Shown piece by piece: positions 1 to 11,944 of a stretch of DNA of 64,000 nt (its first letter is position 1; each line of letters begins with the position of its first letter). The DNA lies in assembly GCA_007115705.1 (NCBI GenBank), contig QXEO01000239.1:1-64000 (forward strand). Direction: 5' to 3'. The position numbers and the translations under genes were made by a program. The notes under the pieces were generated by a model, which was not told the DNA's origin, did no database searches, and saw nothing but the letters and a program-made list of their open reading frames with translations. Source of the stretch: Dactylis glomerata. Its lineage: Eukaryota > Streptophyta > Magnoliopsida > Poales > Poaceae.

Positions 1-871
1 CGGATCTTCAAGAGCTTCAAATACTTTCTTGGGTTCAACCATGGAGATATAAGCATGATGAGTGCTAAATTATGCCAATTGACGCCGGGTTGACACTTTG
101 CTCCTTAAATCTCCAACAACCCTCTCAAGGGTATGACCTTTAAGTTCCAAGTCTCTTTCAACTCTTCTCTTGTGACGGGCTTCGATCTCCTCATTTGACC
201 TTGGAGGAATCACTTGATCATCATGATCATTTTGGTCCCCGTCTTGACCATCAACTTGACCTTGATCATCATTATCTTCATGAGTAGGTTGATCTTGGTC
301 TTGTGAAGAATTGGGGGCGGTTGAGATAACTGGAGAGGATGGTGGTGCCCCTTCTTCTTCGTGAAGGTCCTTGTCTTGTTCTTCGGTTGGTGCATTAGTT
401 GCTTCCTTGGGAGAGGCTTGTTGAGCTTGTGAAGATGAAGGCTCCACTTGAGTAGAGCATAGTCCTTCTCGGTCCGCCACAAGGTGTCCCTCAATGGGGC
501 GGAAAAATCCCACGCCCATTCTTCCTATGGCTTCTCGAGGTATTTCATCATCTACATCACAAGAAACAATATCTCGCCCCCCTTGGGAGCCGTCATTCTC
601 TTCGAATACCACACTACAAGATTCTTCAACACGTCCGGTGGACTTGTTGAAGACTCTATAAGTGTGGGATTCGGCACCATAACCAACAAAAATACCTTCT
701 ATTGCTTTCGGATCAAATTTACCTAAACGAACTCCTTTTTCTTTGAAAGAAACACTTACACCCTAAAACTCGGAAGTAGGAGATGTTGGGCTTGCTTCCG
801 GTGAGTATTTCATATGGAGTCTTGTTTAGGCCTTTGCGGAGGAAGAGCCTATTTGAAGAGTGACAAGCCGT
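1..871 (-). pseudogene. pol: Copia integrase C-terminus and linker to reverse transcriptase, broken
   Basis: Second half of the interrupted pol gene. 719-871 encodes the integrase C-terminal motif KTPYEILTGSKPNISYFRVLG. About 600-718 continues with the typical FDPKA...GIFVGYG region in another frame. 70-612 is the acidic, Gln/Asp-rich linker that precedes reverse transcriptase in Copia polyproteins (DQDQPTHEDNDDQGQ). RT itself lies off the left edge. At least one frame shift falls near 730. The segment is contiguous with 14456 onward once the CACTA element is set aside. Confidence 0.75.
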
Positions 872-874
872 AGA

Positions 875-1125
875 CACTACAAAAAATGTGTTGACTAGTG
901 ACCATCTCATAGTGACCACAGAAAAATTAGTCATAGATTTATGACCAACTCATATCAAATGGTCGTAAGTCATTTCTAAGGGTTCAAGGTCTTAATTCTT
1001 ATGACCAATTTAGTGCAAAAGGTCATAATACTCAGACACAAAATGGTCATAACCGATATAATCGAAATTATCATATTATTTTTAATTGATTTTCTGCCGC
1101 TTACGACCAATTTAAATGGTCATAC
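875..1125 (+). repeat. CACTA left terminal inverted repeat and subterminal repeats
   Basis: The terminal repeat occupies about the first 29 bp. It is followed by TGACCA, GTCATA and TTATGACCAATTT words in both orientations (about 896, 912, 939, 998, 1020, 1043, 1104 and 1117). The right end has the same arrangement. Confidence 0.85.
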
Positions 1126-1286
1126 TACTATAACTAGTGTGACTAGGCGTCCATTTCAGCAATCCTGCATATGTGTCAATATCTAGGTGTCATCACTATC
1201 TACGTGTCAACGTCTATGTAGCACTGATGCCTACATGTCAATGCTCTGACGATTGGAACTCATTATAATATTGACTTGTTGACTAA

Positions 1287-1484
1287 TATACCAGGTGGGT
1301 CCCACCCGTCCCCACCACCCCTACCAGGTGGGTCCCACCCCTACCCCACCTGCCAGGTGGGTCCCACCCGCCCCTACATCCTACCCCACCTGCCAGGTGG
1401 GTCCCACCCGCCCCTACACCCTACCCCACCTGCCACATGGGTCCCACCCGCCCACCACCCCTATCCCACCTGCCAGGTGGGTCC
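1287..1484. repeat. GC-rich minisatellite, left part
   Basis: Imperfect units of about 28-40 bp centred on the palindrome GGTGGGTCCCACC with CCTACCCCACCTG spacers. The array belongs to the CACTA. It was split by the short-LTR Copia insertion and continues at 8327-8450. Confidence 0.85.
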
Positions 1485-1713
1485 TGTTTAGAGTAGAGAT
1501 CGAGAGACAACCGAAAGAGACAACAAATGATTCAACTGTGATTCTTTATTGATGAGGAACATATTTATACAAGGCCAAAAGGCACTATATAGGGACGCGC
1601 CTCTTCGGGAGAGATGTGAGGAACCGCCATGTCGGTTGCCAAAATGGTAATCGCACATACGGGACTAATAGCAGGGATTAATCTTTAATTAAGTAATTAA
1701 TTAAATCCTAACA
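1485..1713 (-). repeat. 3' LTR of the short-LTR Copia
   Basis: 229 bp, minus-strand TGTTAGGATTTAATT ... CTCTAAACA. It has a TATA-like CTATATAG at about 1584-1591. Its last 46 bp (1485-1530) differ strongly from the same part of the 5' LTR, while the rest is nearly identical. Confidence 0.88.
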
Positions 1714-2099
1714 CTCCCCCTAATCACTGCTTGTCCTTGTGTACATATCCATCATCTTAGTGAAGTCTCCTCTAAAAACCCTGTGGGAAAAATATGAGGA
1801 GTGGTGTTTGATATATTGCTAAAACTCCTTTAAACCCAGTGGGAAAATAAGGAGAAAATGATGCAACATATAATGGTGGGATATACTGTTAAAAACTCCT
1901 TCAAACCCAATGGGAAAATAAGGAGAAAATGATACAGCATATAATGATTATTGCCTCTGTTAACTCCATATGAGAAAAACCTTGTAAAAGGGGAAAACCC
2001 ATAGAGTTTAGAGAACAATATATATGTCGTATATACTTTCCTAAAAACCCCGGTGGGGAAAATAGAAAGTATGACATATGATCTTGTGTTGATATTACC

Positions 2100-5050
2100 T
2101 CATTAAAAACCTTGATGAGAACCTTGATAGTAAACTCATAAAGGGAAAAAGAGTGTAATATGATGCTTTGAATAGGAGTAATCCAGAGAGATACTCCCCC
2201 TGATTCTTGCAAATCATGAAGCCGTCGAATACCAATTCCATGAAAAAATTTCTGGAATATGAAAGTTGGTAGAGACTTCGTGAATAGGTCAGCAAGGTTA
2301 TCGCATGATTTTGACTTGCAAGATGTTTATTCTCCGGCTATTAAGGAGCTCATGGAGATAAAACAATTTAGAGGCAATATGCTTAATAATATTGCTCTCG
2401 ATGTATCCTATTTGCATTCATGCAACACAAGCAACATTATCTGTGTAGATAATGGTCGATGATTCAAGAGAATCAATACCACATGACTTATGTATGTGAT
2501 TTATCATTCCGTAAAGCTACACATGTAACGCGGCTTCGTATTTCGGAATGATTGGTAGGTGAAGTCACCGAAGTCTGTTTTAAAGACATCAATGGAGTGA
2601 CACTTCTACCATGTAGGTACACATTGTGAGGATCATTCAAGTAGCCAACATCAGTGTATCCTGATGATATTGGAGTTCAGATTTCTCTAAAATTGCCCGA
2701 ATAGGTCAAGTAATGTGTGGTGCCTTGGAGATATCGAAAGATATTCTTGATTCCCAACCAGTTATTTTGGTGGGTCCAATGGCACTAGGATATGGAACTT
2801 CAGTCCCAACATCCCTTCTACATCATCCCGCGGTTTGAGTGAATCTTTCTCTACGTCTAGAGATTGAACCAACTGGCATGGGAGATGGATATGACTTGTC
2901 CATTTTAGCTTTCTCCAATATTTATAATATAGGCAGCTTGGTGTACCATAATACTTGAGTGAAGTAGCCTGACTTGTAGTATCAAGCAATGTTTGGGTTT
3001 AACCAAATCCTTCATCTCAAATTCCGTCTAATAGATGATCATGTGCTTTGTCATTGCAGGGGTAATCCATGTATATGACAAACACGCATGGGTAATCATC
3101 ATTGTAGGAGTAATCCTTGTGGATAAGGAACTCACTACGTCGGTTGTACCAAAATATACTGACAACAATAAGCCATGTAATGACTCATTGATTTTACACA
3201 ATGCATGTTGCATTTTACATTTCGATTCGGATAGAGATTCCATCGGGAACCATACATGTCCAAATCTAGTGATCCACATGAAATGTAGTCACTACATCTA
3301 TCAACTGCATAGATAGATGATTTTGCACTGCCAATGATATAATTATCGGAAAATTTTGAGGATTCCAATCCTGTCTAGAGAGTAGGTCTCGGATCTCTGC
3401 GGAAACCCGACCTTATGCTACAAGCCTTGCTTTCTCACCACCTTATTGTTCTCTAGAAGAAAACATATTGATTCCCGTAGGGAATTCAATTGGAGGAGCG
3501 AGGCTAATTCTGCTTGGATTGCATCCTTTGTTTGTTTCAGTCCGAGCGAGTGGTTTACACTCTGCCATGGCCATGGTCTTTGGATCTGAATAATTTGAAG
3601 GATGTACGCAATCATACAAGAGAAATATTTGTCGACAATTGTAGGCTTTTGTTATGATTCTCTAGAATCGATATTGTAGGAGGAAATCTCATGCACCTAT
3701 GATGACTCTTCGTGATTTCCCAATACGCGTGAGTCCAGGTGTTCTGATGTCCCAGCCAGTGTGTGCAAACTGAAGCTGGGGTTGTGGAGGTTTCCCTTCC
3801 ACTGGGTGTATACTACCCATAAGGTGTTTATCAACGCAAGGTTGACTTGCATTTACTGATTTAGAGGATATCTCCTCAATTTCCTTTGTTGCTTGTATGA
3901 AGCTAGATCCTGGTTAGAGGCCGTACTACTCCCCCTCTTTTTAGGTAAGGGGAGTTGAGTGGTTTTTATTGGTACCTCCACTCTTTCGGGCGCATATCTA
4001 GCCGGACTAAAGGATTTTGTAACACCTTTGAGATCAGCAAAATATGGCAGGTTATTTGCAATGTGTTGCAAATATGTGAATTCTGGACGTAGTCCAAATT
4101 CTTGAATACGTGGATATAAGGTAGGACGTGGAGTCCCTATTGATTTCCTGGCATTCCATGTGATACATGAAATCTCCCCCTAATGCCTGGAAATAATCCA
4201 TCCTTTAATATAAGCAATAGCATACTGGGCTATGAATGTATCCCCATTTAGGGGTTCAAGGTACGTGCTGATCGACGGAGATCTATACCCCACATAGATC
4301 CTTAGTCTGTGGGCCCAATGATGTATGCTACGGTGGTGAGATCGGTATGCGTGAAACGCTTCCGAACTTACGCAGATAGGAAATGCTCGGAGAATTTCCA
4401 CGTATCAGTTGCAGAGGGGGAGGCTGCGATATGCAGTTAGTCAGTGAGCAGTGTGTAAAGCTGCATGACTCCAACGTGAAGTTGGTAATCGCAATTCATC
4501 AACAAAAGTCTTGCAATGAGTTTGATCCTCTCAATTATGGATCCGACCAAACCATTTTGAGTATGGACGTATGTGACAGAGTGCTGAATTTCAATCCCCA
4601 GGGCCATGTGAGTCAATGAAGCCACATGAGGAGAATTCTGCAACCTTGTCCATGCGAATTGATAAAATTCGACTTTCAAGATAATGGGCCTGTAACTTTA
4701 TTACTTCCCTCATTATCGTGGTAAATGCATGGTTTCGTGTGGACATAAGGCACACGTGTGACCATCGTGTAGATGCGTCAATGAATACCATGAAAATACC
4801 TAATATGGTCCACACAATGGTTGGATGAACACAAATGTCTCCCTGAATGAGTTCAAGGAACTGAAGTGGTTCATCTTGTATGTTGAGGTGCGAAGGCCTC
4901 AAAATTGGCTTCCCAGTAGTGGCGCACGAGGTGCACACACATTCTAGTGAGGGAATTTGAACTCGAGCAAGTTGTGACCAATGAAATTGCTTTATATGCA
5001 ACATGTGCTACGGGTTGGATGCACGTGTAGTACAATCCAAACGATGGAGA
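2100..5050 (-). pseudogene. pol: Short-LTR Copia pol remnant (integrase, RT, RNase H)
   Basis: Heavily broken polyprotein. 4591-5004 encodes an integrase core piece (FMVFIDASTRWSHVC, then SIRMDKVAEF in place of the usual D-N-G/A-E-F). 4437-4679 continues it (TYVHTQNGL and IIERIKLIARLLLMNC). 4180-4401 encodes the following IYVGYRSPSI motif. Reverse transcriptase and RNase H regions at about 2300-3900 are recognisable only in short pieces full of stops. The terminal LQESGGVSLWI motif is at about 2170-2210. No functional pol can be made. Confidence 0.75.
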
Positions 5051-5288
5051 GTGTACTTTTTTTCAAATACTTGTTCCTCATCCATCGGATTGCTTCCCGT
5101 AGAAATCTATATATCGAGTTAAAGGATTTCCAGGATTGAAAAATCTTTCTCAGATATATAGAACTCATACAATCTTATTATATCAAAGTGTTGATACAAT
5201 ATACATGACAACAATACTTATGTTCTAATACAACTTCACACATGGACATAGATACATAAAGCGATCACTAAGGAGATAATGGGACTAG

Positions 5289-6340
5289 CTAGTCAAAGTC
5301 TCCAAACATGTCCGTTGAGGCGTACTCAACCATCATGTTCTCCGTGCCCAAAGGGTCCTCTGACGTCTGGAGGGTCGTAGTGCTGCTAGGTCCCGAAGGA
5401 ACGTCTTGCGAGCAACTAGCTCCATCAGTGCCATCCGGATGAAGGTTGAAGTTGGCTTCAAACCTTTTCCCTTGAGGTCCTTTCGTCCTTGGGATTGCTG
5501 GTAGAGAATGGCCAGATGCTTTGGGGTCTTGCACTTGTTAGTAGGATGCGTGTAGCACCCACACCTATCACAAAGCTTAGTTTTTTCAAACTTGGTCTTT
5601 GTGGTGCTATTCCCACAGTCCGAGTTTCTAGGCTTCTTGTTCCGCTTGCGCTTTCGCTTACCATTGAACTTTGATGATTTGCCTTTGGAAGCACCGTCAA
5701 AATTACATCTATTTGCAACATTCATATGAACTTCGGGAAGAGGTTGGGAACCAACCGGGCGCTGAGAGCCGTTCTTAGCAAGAAGCTCATCATGCTTTTC
5801 AGCCTGAAGTAGGATATGAATGAGGTCAGAATAGACTTGGTAGTCGCGAGCACGGTATTGCTGCTGGAGGAGCCTTTCAGATGGGATTATAGTAGACAAA
5901 GTCTTTTCTATCTTTTCCGCATCAGTAGGTTCCTTCCCGCAAAAGCGCAATCTAGAACTAGTCTTATGGACCTCATGATTGTACTCTCCAATGGACCTGA
6001 AGTCCTGGAGTCGAAGATGGGTCCAATCATGTAGTGCTTCAGGCAAGATAACTGCCTTCTGCTGTTCATACCTCATTTTGAGGGCCTGAAACAAAGTAAA
6101 TGGGGATTCCTCCCCCAAATACTCGGACTTAAGATCTTGATGAATATGGTGCCTTATGATGTATAAGGCAGAATATTTCTGCTCATCTCTTAGTGGCGTG
6201 ACTCCATCCGGGAGCGGATCCTCCGGATTCTGGATTGCACGCACTAATCCACGGGATGCAAGAGCGATCTTGATGTCCATGGCCCAAGTAGGGTAGTTGC
6301 GGCCATCGAGCTCGAGTGGATCAAACTCTTTTCCAGCCAT
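5289..6340 (-). pseudogene. gag: Short-LTR Copia gag
   Basis: Nucleocapsid protein of the nested Copia element. The ATG at 6340 opens MAGKEFDPLELDGRNYPTWA, a typical Copia gag start. The gag core follows (residues about 40-190, with LHDWTHLRLQDFRSIGEYN). A Lys/Arg block (GKRKRKRNKKPRN) precedes a zinc knuckle of form CX2CX4HX4C (CDRCGCYTHPTNKC) near residue 260. A frame shift at about 5455 moves the C-terminal 55 residues (ending STDMFGDFD at 5289) into another frame, so the first frame runs to an artificial stop at 5333. About 350 residues in total, normal for the family. Confidence 0.85.
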
Positions 6341-8088
6341 CGATTACCTACATGGGTAAACCAGAGATTATTAATTTACACATGGTAAATCAAAAACCGT
6401 CATGGTCATGTTGTAATGAACAATGCAAAATTAATGATATTCAAGATGTGAGCTTGAAAATCACTAGTGTGGGCTTCAAGTTGTTAAACATGACACATTG
6501 TAGATACTCCCCAAAAGGAATTTCGGGGTCCATCTCTCAGCACTAGAGAGTATAATCTGATAAAATCAGTAGATACTCATGTTTCTAGTACCTTATGTCA
6601 TGATTTAAGTAAAATTTATGGGAGATCACTTGATAAGTAATCGTGGTAGCGGAGATAATCTGCAATGCATGCAGTAGATCCATACGCTACCTTTGATCCC
6701 AAACATCAACTTGAAGTAGTCACTTAGAATTTTGCATATCAACTCATGCTCGTATTAAGCCGAAGGCTCAATTAAGCAGATGAATTGATGCTTATTTGCA
6801 AGAAATTGAAAATCTCAATTGCAAGTAATGGATATAATTATCTCAACATGTTGAAAACATAGAAATATATTATATCAATATATTATCTGGAATACATCGT
6901 ACTCAACAGATAAACTGAAAAATACTATATAGTAGTACTGACTAATCTGAGAAAACCAGAAAATATGGGTACTCTAGCAGATTTGTCATATTTATTTCAG
7001 TCTTGGACACGCTGTTTGACCACTTTGCTAATCCCTGCAAGTGCAAGGGTCTTGATGCAAAGTAGGCATATGGATAAGGTTTCTTATCCATGGTCTTGCA
7101 CGGAGGCACAGACCGCCGGTTGCCACGGCTCGGACGGCCGCGCTGCGCTTGCAGCAACTCTTGCCGCACGGAGAGGTGGCCGTCGGCCAGAGAAGCCACG
7201 CCTCGCTGGGGTCGTCGTCGCCTGGAGCCGGCACCACGCCGGTGTCTGGCCGCTGTCCGGGCCGGCAGCCGCGGAGAGCCGCCGAGCTGCCGGTGACGGG
7301 AGGTCCCCGGACTGATTCCGGGCGGCGTAGTTGCCCAACCGCTGGTCGTTAAGACCAAGCGCGCAACGGGAAGCGGCACCACGCCGGGAGGCCGCGGGCA
7401 CAGGCGCCCGCCGCGTCGGGTCGGTAGCGCACTGGCCGTTGAGGGCTCCGACGGGTATTAGCCACCGCCACCGCTGCCGTCTCCCAACCGCCAGAAGCCG
7501 CGTCGCGGGTGGCAACACTGCGTCTGCGTTGGGCCGCCGCCTCAGGCCGGCATGGGCAGCAGCAGGGAGTCGCGCTGGGGAGGTTGTGGTCGGCGTCGCG
7601 TCGGAGTCTTTGCGGCGCGAGCGTCACAGAGGCTCGTGAGGAGCTGACCTCCACGGGGCGAAGGGATTCTCGCAGGGAGGCCGCGTGGCGCATGAGTGCG
7701 TCGCGTCGGATGCTCAGCGAGCCGCCGCCGCTGCTGCTATGGACGCACGCGTTGGCGCGACGTGCAGTGTTGTGGAGGCCGAGAAGCTTGTCCGTCTTCC
7801 GGTGTCATTGATTTGGTAAGAACCTCTTGAATGGAAGAAGACCACTTTGGTAATTACCTTTGGTGGCTGAGGTCTTCAATTCTCAGTCGATCTTACCAAT
7901 TAGCAGTAGATGCATGACTCCGTTCTTCTTTGTTCTTGATGTCCTCGTGATGGAGGCGAAGGTACAGCGCCAGGATACCTCTGGCAATCTTTGCTTGTTC
8001 TTCCGATCTTTGATTTCAATGATCGTGAAGCCCTGTTCTTAGTTTCCGAAGGAAGGCTTTCTCGAAATCGCTCAATGGATGAGCGTGC
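6341..8088 (-). other. Copia leader, partly GC-rich, no gene seen
   Basis: Untranslated leader of the nested Copia. About 7090-7790 is far more GC-rich than the rest of the element. It gives overlapping open frames in several frames on both strands, all Arg/Ala/Pro-rich, which is the shadow pattern of high GC. I see no known domain. It could be a family trait or a captured host segment. Confidence 0.5.
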
Positions 8089-8326
8089 TGATAACGTATT
8101 AGAAGTAATCGAGAGATAAAGCGAGAGACAAGGAATAGAATGATTCAACTGTGATTCTTTATTGATGAGGAACATATTTATACAAGGCCAAAAGGCACTA
8201 TATAGGGACGCGCCTCTTCGGGAGAGATGTGAGGAACCGCCATGTCGGTTGCCAAAATGGTAACCGCACATACGGGACTAATAGCAGGGATTAATCTTTA
8301 ATTAAGTAATTAATTAAATCCTAACA
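8089..8326 (-). repeat. 5' LTR of the short-LTR Copia
   Basis: 238 bp, minus-strand TGTTAGGATTTAATT ... ATACGTTATCA. The TATA-like CTATATAG at 8198-8205 is the likely core promoter for transcription leftward. The primer site should begin just inside 8089, where the minus strand reads GCACGCTCATCC; I do not recognise its tRNA. Confidence 0.88.
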
Positions 8327-8450
8327 GGTCCCACCCACCCCCACCCCACCTGCCCAGGTACGTCCCACCCGCCTGACCCACCCCTACCCCACCTGGCAGG
8401 TGGGTCCCGTCCGGACCTGCCGGGTGGGTCCCGCCCAGGACCATCCAAAG
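8327..8450. repeat. GC-rich minisatellite, right part
   Basis: Continuation of the GGTGGGTCCCACC array after the Copia insertion. The first five bases, GGTCC, are the second copy of the target duplication. Confidence 0.8.
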
Positions 8451-8949
8451 AACCCAGCCCGGCCAAATATATTCCTCAAAAAAGAAGAGCCATGGGCGGT
8501 TCGAACTCAAGATCTCATCCCACCCCGCCCTAGCATCTACCATCCCACCACTACACAACTTCTGTCAAACAAAGGAGCCCGGTTCCATTTATATTAAATT
8601 GGCTACATAGATGGGCCTGGGCCAATGGCCCATAGCAAATGTCTTCATATTGGACAGTTTTAGGTATTATTATATGGGCTCTTCATCAGTTTTAGCCCAA
8701 ATATTTTAAAGGTAATTTTTTTACAAATAACTAAATATTTATTTCAAGTAACATCTTAGTAAAATTTGCATACAATGTCCCGACGAGATGATCCAAAAAT
8801 CAAATGAGTTCATCCCTATAAGAAACATAACTTTTTGTGTGAGTCAATTTTCTATTTTATTGAATTATTTTGAAAATACATATGTTGTTTTTAAAATGTG
8901 GTCAAAACAAATTATGCATCTAAAATGTGGTCAATAAATTAGTGGATTT
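8451..8949. other. CACTA internal non-coding, no gene seen
   Basis: AT-rich sequence after the minisatellite with no open frame or known motif. It grades into the 500 bp tandem array. Confidence 0.5.
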
Positions 8950-10990
8950 TTTATTGAAATAGCAAATTGTGCATCTAAAAATCATTTTAAAAAAAATTAT
9001 GTGAAAACTATTAAACATTTGTAGTTCAAATTAGCCCCGCTTCCTACTAAATCGACAAAAAGTTGTCAAAATATGAAAAATACCTCTACTAATTTACTAT
9101 TGCAACCAATTGGTCAATTTTGCATATAATGTTCTCTAATATTTTTTGACATTGGGTTGATCCAGTTATCATGGTGAACTTTGGTAGTTGCTTCACAAAA
9201 AATTCATTTATGCCACCTGAAAATGGAAAATGAGTTTTTTGTGCAAAGAAAATGAAAACTTCCTATACAAAAATTGTTTTCCATTCCAAGTCGAACATTT
9301 TTGAATAATATAGGATCATTTGAGCAAACTATGCCATGATTGTGACCATGACAACGGTTGTTTAGCTTAAAAGTCAAGAATCTTCGTACATGGTAGCTCT
9401 TTTGTAGATATGGGTGGAATCTTGTGATTTTTTTTGTAGATCTATGATACAATAGTAACTTGTAAATCTAAAAATATTTTTTGCAAAAAATCACAAGCAA
9501 ACTATAAAGCACTTGTAGTTCAAATTGGACCCGCTTTCAGCTGAATCGGTAAAAAGTTATAAAAAATTTAGAAAATACCTACAAATTGTTTATTGTTCAA
9601 CCAAGTGATGAATTTTAAACCCTAAGTGATCTACTATTTTTGGAGATTGTTTTGGTCCAATTTTAAAATTGTATTTTGGTAGCTCCTTCACAAAAATATT
9701 GATTTATGGCACTTAGAAAATGAAAAATAACTTTTTCATGCAATTTTTTTGAAAACTTCCTTCAACAACATTGTTTGTCATTCCAAGTCGAACACTTTTG
9801 CACAATATAGGATCATTTGAACAAACTATGCCATGATTGTGGCCATGATATCGGTCGTTTAGCTTAAAAGTAAAGAATCTCCGTACATGGTATCTCTTTT
9901 GTAGATATGGGTAGAATCTTGTGAATTTTTTTGTAGATCTATGATAAAATGGCAAGTTGTGCATTTAAAAATATTTTTTTCAAAAAATCACAAGCAAACT
10001 ATGAAGCACTTGTAGTTCAAATTGGACCCGCTTCCAGCTGAATCGGCAGAAAGTTATCCAAAATTTAGAAAATACCTACAAATTGTTTATTGTTCAACCA
10101 AGTGATGAATTGTAAACCCTAAGTGATCTACTATTTTTGGAGATTCTTTTGGTCCAATTGTGAAATTGAATTTTGGTAGCTCCTTCACAAAATTATCGAT
10201 TCATGGCACTCAGAAAATAAAAAATGACTTTTTCGTGCAAAAAAATTGAAAACTTCCTTCAGCAACATTGTTTGTCATTCCGAGTCGAACAATTTTGCAT
10301 AATATAGGATCATTTGAACAAACTATGTCATGATTGTGGCCATATCATTGGTAGCTTGGCCTAAAAGCTAAGAATCTTCATACATGATAGCTCTGTTTTG
10401 GAAACACTTTTTCTAAAAAAAATTAATATTCCAAGTTTATTATTTTTCCTTGCAATTAGGTCACATAACATGATGCAATGCGAACGCTTTTTATTTTTTT
10501 GATTTTTTTTGAATTTCTTATGTTGATTTTAAAAGGCGGTCAAAACAGCGGGCACGATCGTTCATAGATCGGGGTGGAATCTTCTGAAATTTTTTGTAGA
10601 TCTATGATAAAATAGCAACTTGTGCACCTAAAAATATTTTTTTGAAAAAATCGTAAGCAAACTATGAAGCACTTGTAGTTCAAATTGGGTCCGCTTCCAG
10701 CTGATTCGGCAGAAAGTTATCGAAAAAATAAAAAATACCTACAAATAGGTTATTGCTCAACTAAGTGCTGAACTGTAAATCCTATGTGATCTACTATTTT
10801 TGGAGATTCTTTTGGTCCAATTGTCAAATTTAATTTTGGTAGCTCCTTCACAAAAATATCAATTTGTGGCACTTAGAAAATAAAAAATGACTTTTTCGTG
10901 CAAAAAAATTGAAAACTTTCTTCAATAACATTGTTTGTCATTCCGAGTCGGACACTTTTGTACAATATAGGATACTTTTATCAGCTACGA
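8950..10990. repeat. Tandem array of about 500 bp units inside the CACTA
   Basis: Four diverged copies of an AT-rich unit. Anchor words TGTGCATCTAAAAAT (or close) fall at about 8967, 9459, 9957 and 10620. GGTAGCTCCTTCACAAAA falls at about 9182, 9678, 10175 and 10837. Spacing is about 495, 497 and 660 bp. The third interval holds about 165 bp of extra sequence (10390-10560). No coding capacity is apparent. Such arrays are common in large CACTA elements. Confidence 0.8.
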
Positions 10991-11034
10991 ACACCCTATT
11001 TTTTATGTATTTTTTGCCGTTTATAAGAATATAG

Positions 11035-11367
11035 TGAAATCTCAATCTGGAAACTTATTGTCAGCCAATCAGAGAACAGACACGGACAACCCGCGGATCA
11101 CCCCACTGAGCACGTCTGAATCGTCAGATGATCTGCATCCAACGGACCATATTCCCCCCTTGCCCGAGCTCACCAACCCACCGAACAAAACCGGATCCCG
11201 AAACCCTAGCCGGGCGTTCGCAAGCCTCGGTTCTCCTCCCATGCCGCCGCCGCCCCCGTCCCCAGATCCAGATCCTCTCGTTCCTCTCCTCTCTGCCTAG
11301 ATCACGGTCCTCCCACCGTCCACCGTCCACCTAGAGCAAGGGAACCCATGCGGAGGTAGATCTAACC
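11035..11367 (+). promoter_or_regulatory. Captured eIF3m promoter and 5' UTR
   Basis: GC content rises sharply here. The segment contains AAACCCTAG at about 11201, the telo-box-like motif common in promoters of plant translation genes, and a CT-rich leader (CTCTCGTTCCTCTCCTCTC, about 11275) just before the eIF3m start codon. I infer that promoter and leader were captured together with the first exons. The exact left edge of the capture is not visible. Confidence 0.6.
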
Positions 11368-11944
11368 ATGGCGACCATCGTCAACACCACGGAGGAGGAG
11401 CCGATGCTGGGGGTGGTGCGCTTCACCGCCGAGCTCGCCTGGGCCGACGCGGGCCCCGATGTCACCGAGCCCGAGGTGGCCCGCCTCTGCGCCGAGGCGC
11501 AGCAGCACGTCCTTGCCGGCCGCTGGCTCGACATGGCCTCCCTCATGCTCGCCCCCGTCGACCTGCTCCTCCTCTCCTCCTGCGACCCGAACAAAGGTCA
11601 GCTCACCCCTCCCCCATCTCTCCGCCTCGTGTTGAATCGCGCCTTGCTTATTTCCTGCGTTCTGTAGATCTCGAGTGCATGCTGGCTATCATCTACAACG
11701 TCGTCACCAAGGCTGGATCCGAGGAAGAGGCGATGCAGATCGCCGAGGCCGTCTGCACCAAGCTCGTCCAGCAGCCGAGCGACAAGCCAGCGCTGCGCAT
11801 CAAAGTGTAAGCGCAACACACCAACTCCCTGTACCTGTACTGGAATTGCTTTGTTTCCTTACCATGCCTCACTTCGCCTCCAATTAATGGAATGTGTGCA
11901 GTCTGTTCAGTAGCGAGTTTTCTGCTTCTCTTACAGCAATCTAG
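11368..11944 (+). pseudogene. eIF3m: Captured 5' part of eIF3m (translation initiation factor 3 subunit M)
   Basis: eIF3m is a PCI-domain subunit of the cytoplasmic eIF3 complex. Exon 1 (11368-11596) starts MATIVNTTEEEPML and runs through GRWLDMASLMLAP, matching the plant eIF3m N-terminus. A GT donor at 11597 and AG acceptor at 11666-11667 join in phase to exon 2 (11668-11806: DLECML ... KAGSEEEAM ... KPALRIKV). A GTAAGC donor follows, then TGCAG at 11897-11901 and only a few bases (V-L-F) of what looks like exon 3. If spliced as predicted the frame stops at 11942-11944 after about 136 residues; the full protein has over 400 and its PCI domain is absent here. This is a fragment inside a transposon, not the host gene. 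Both exons are open, so a truncated product is possible if transcribed. Confidence 0.88.

Larger units (their letters stand above)
1485..8326 (-). mobile_element. Short-LTR Copia retrotransposon nested in the CACTA
   Basis: LTRs at 1485-1713 (3') and 8089-8326 (5') in direct orientation, a perfect 5 bp duplication GGTCC (1480-1484 and 8327-8331), and a minus-strand gag followed by decayed pol. A polypurine tract (AGGGGGAG on the minus strand, 1714-1721) abuts the 3' LTR. The leader between 5' LTR and gag is long (about 1.7 kb) and partly very GC-rich. Pol is riddled with stops although the inner 183 bp of the two LTRs differ by a single base. The element was therefore probably copied in trans by a related active one. 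Full span 6842 bp. Confidence 0.92.

Noticed and set aside
2259..3316. Short plus-strand frames at 2259-2462 and 3035-3316
   Set aside because: They are opposite-strand shadows of the decayed Copia RT/RNase H region.
7028..7811. Several overlapping Arg/Ala-rich open frames on both strands
   Set aside because: High GC removes stops in all frames. No domain, no start context and no codon pattern distinguishes one frame.
1287..8450. Regular GC-rich palindromic repeats resembling a CRISPR array
   Set aside because: Units are imperfect, spacers are themselves repetitive, and the context is a plant CACTA element. It is a minisatellite split by a Copia insertion.
11368..11944. eIF3m as an intact host gene
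   Set aside because: Only the first two exons and a few bases of the third are present, within the borders of a CACTA element. The remaining two thirds of the coding sequence are absent.
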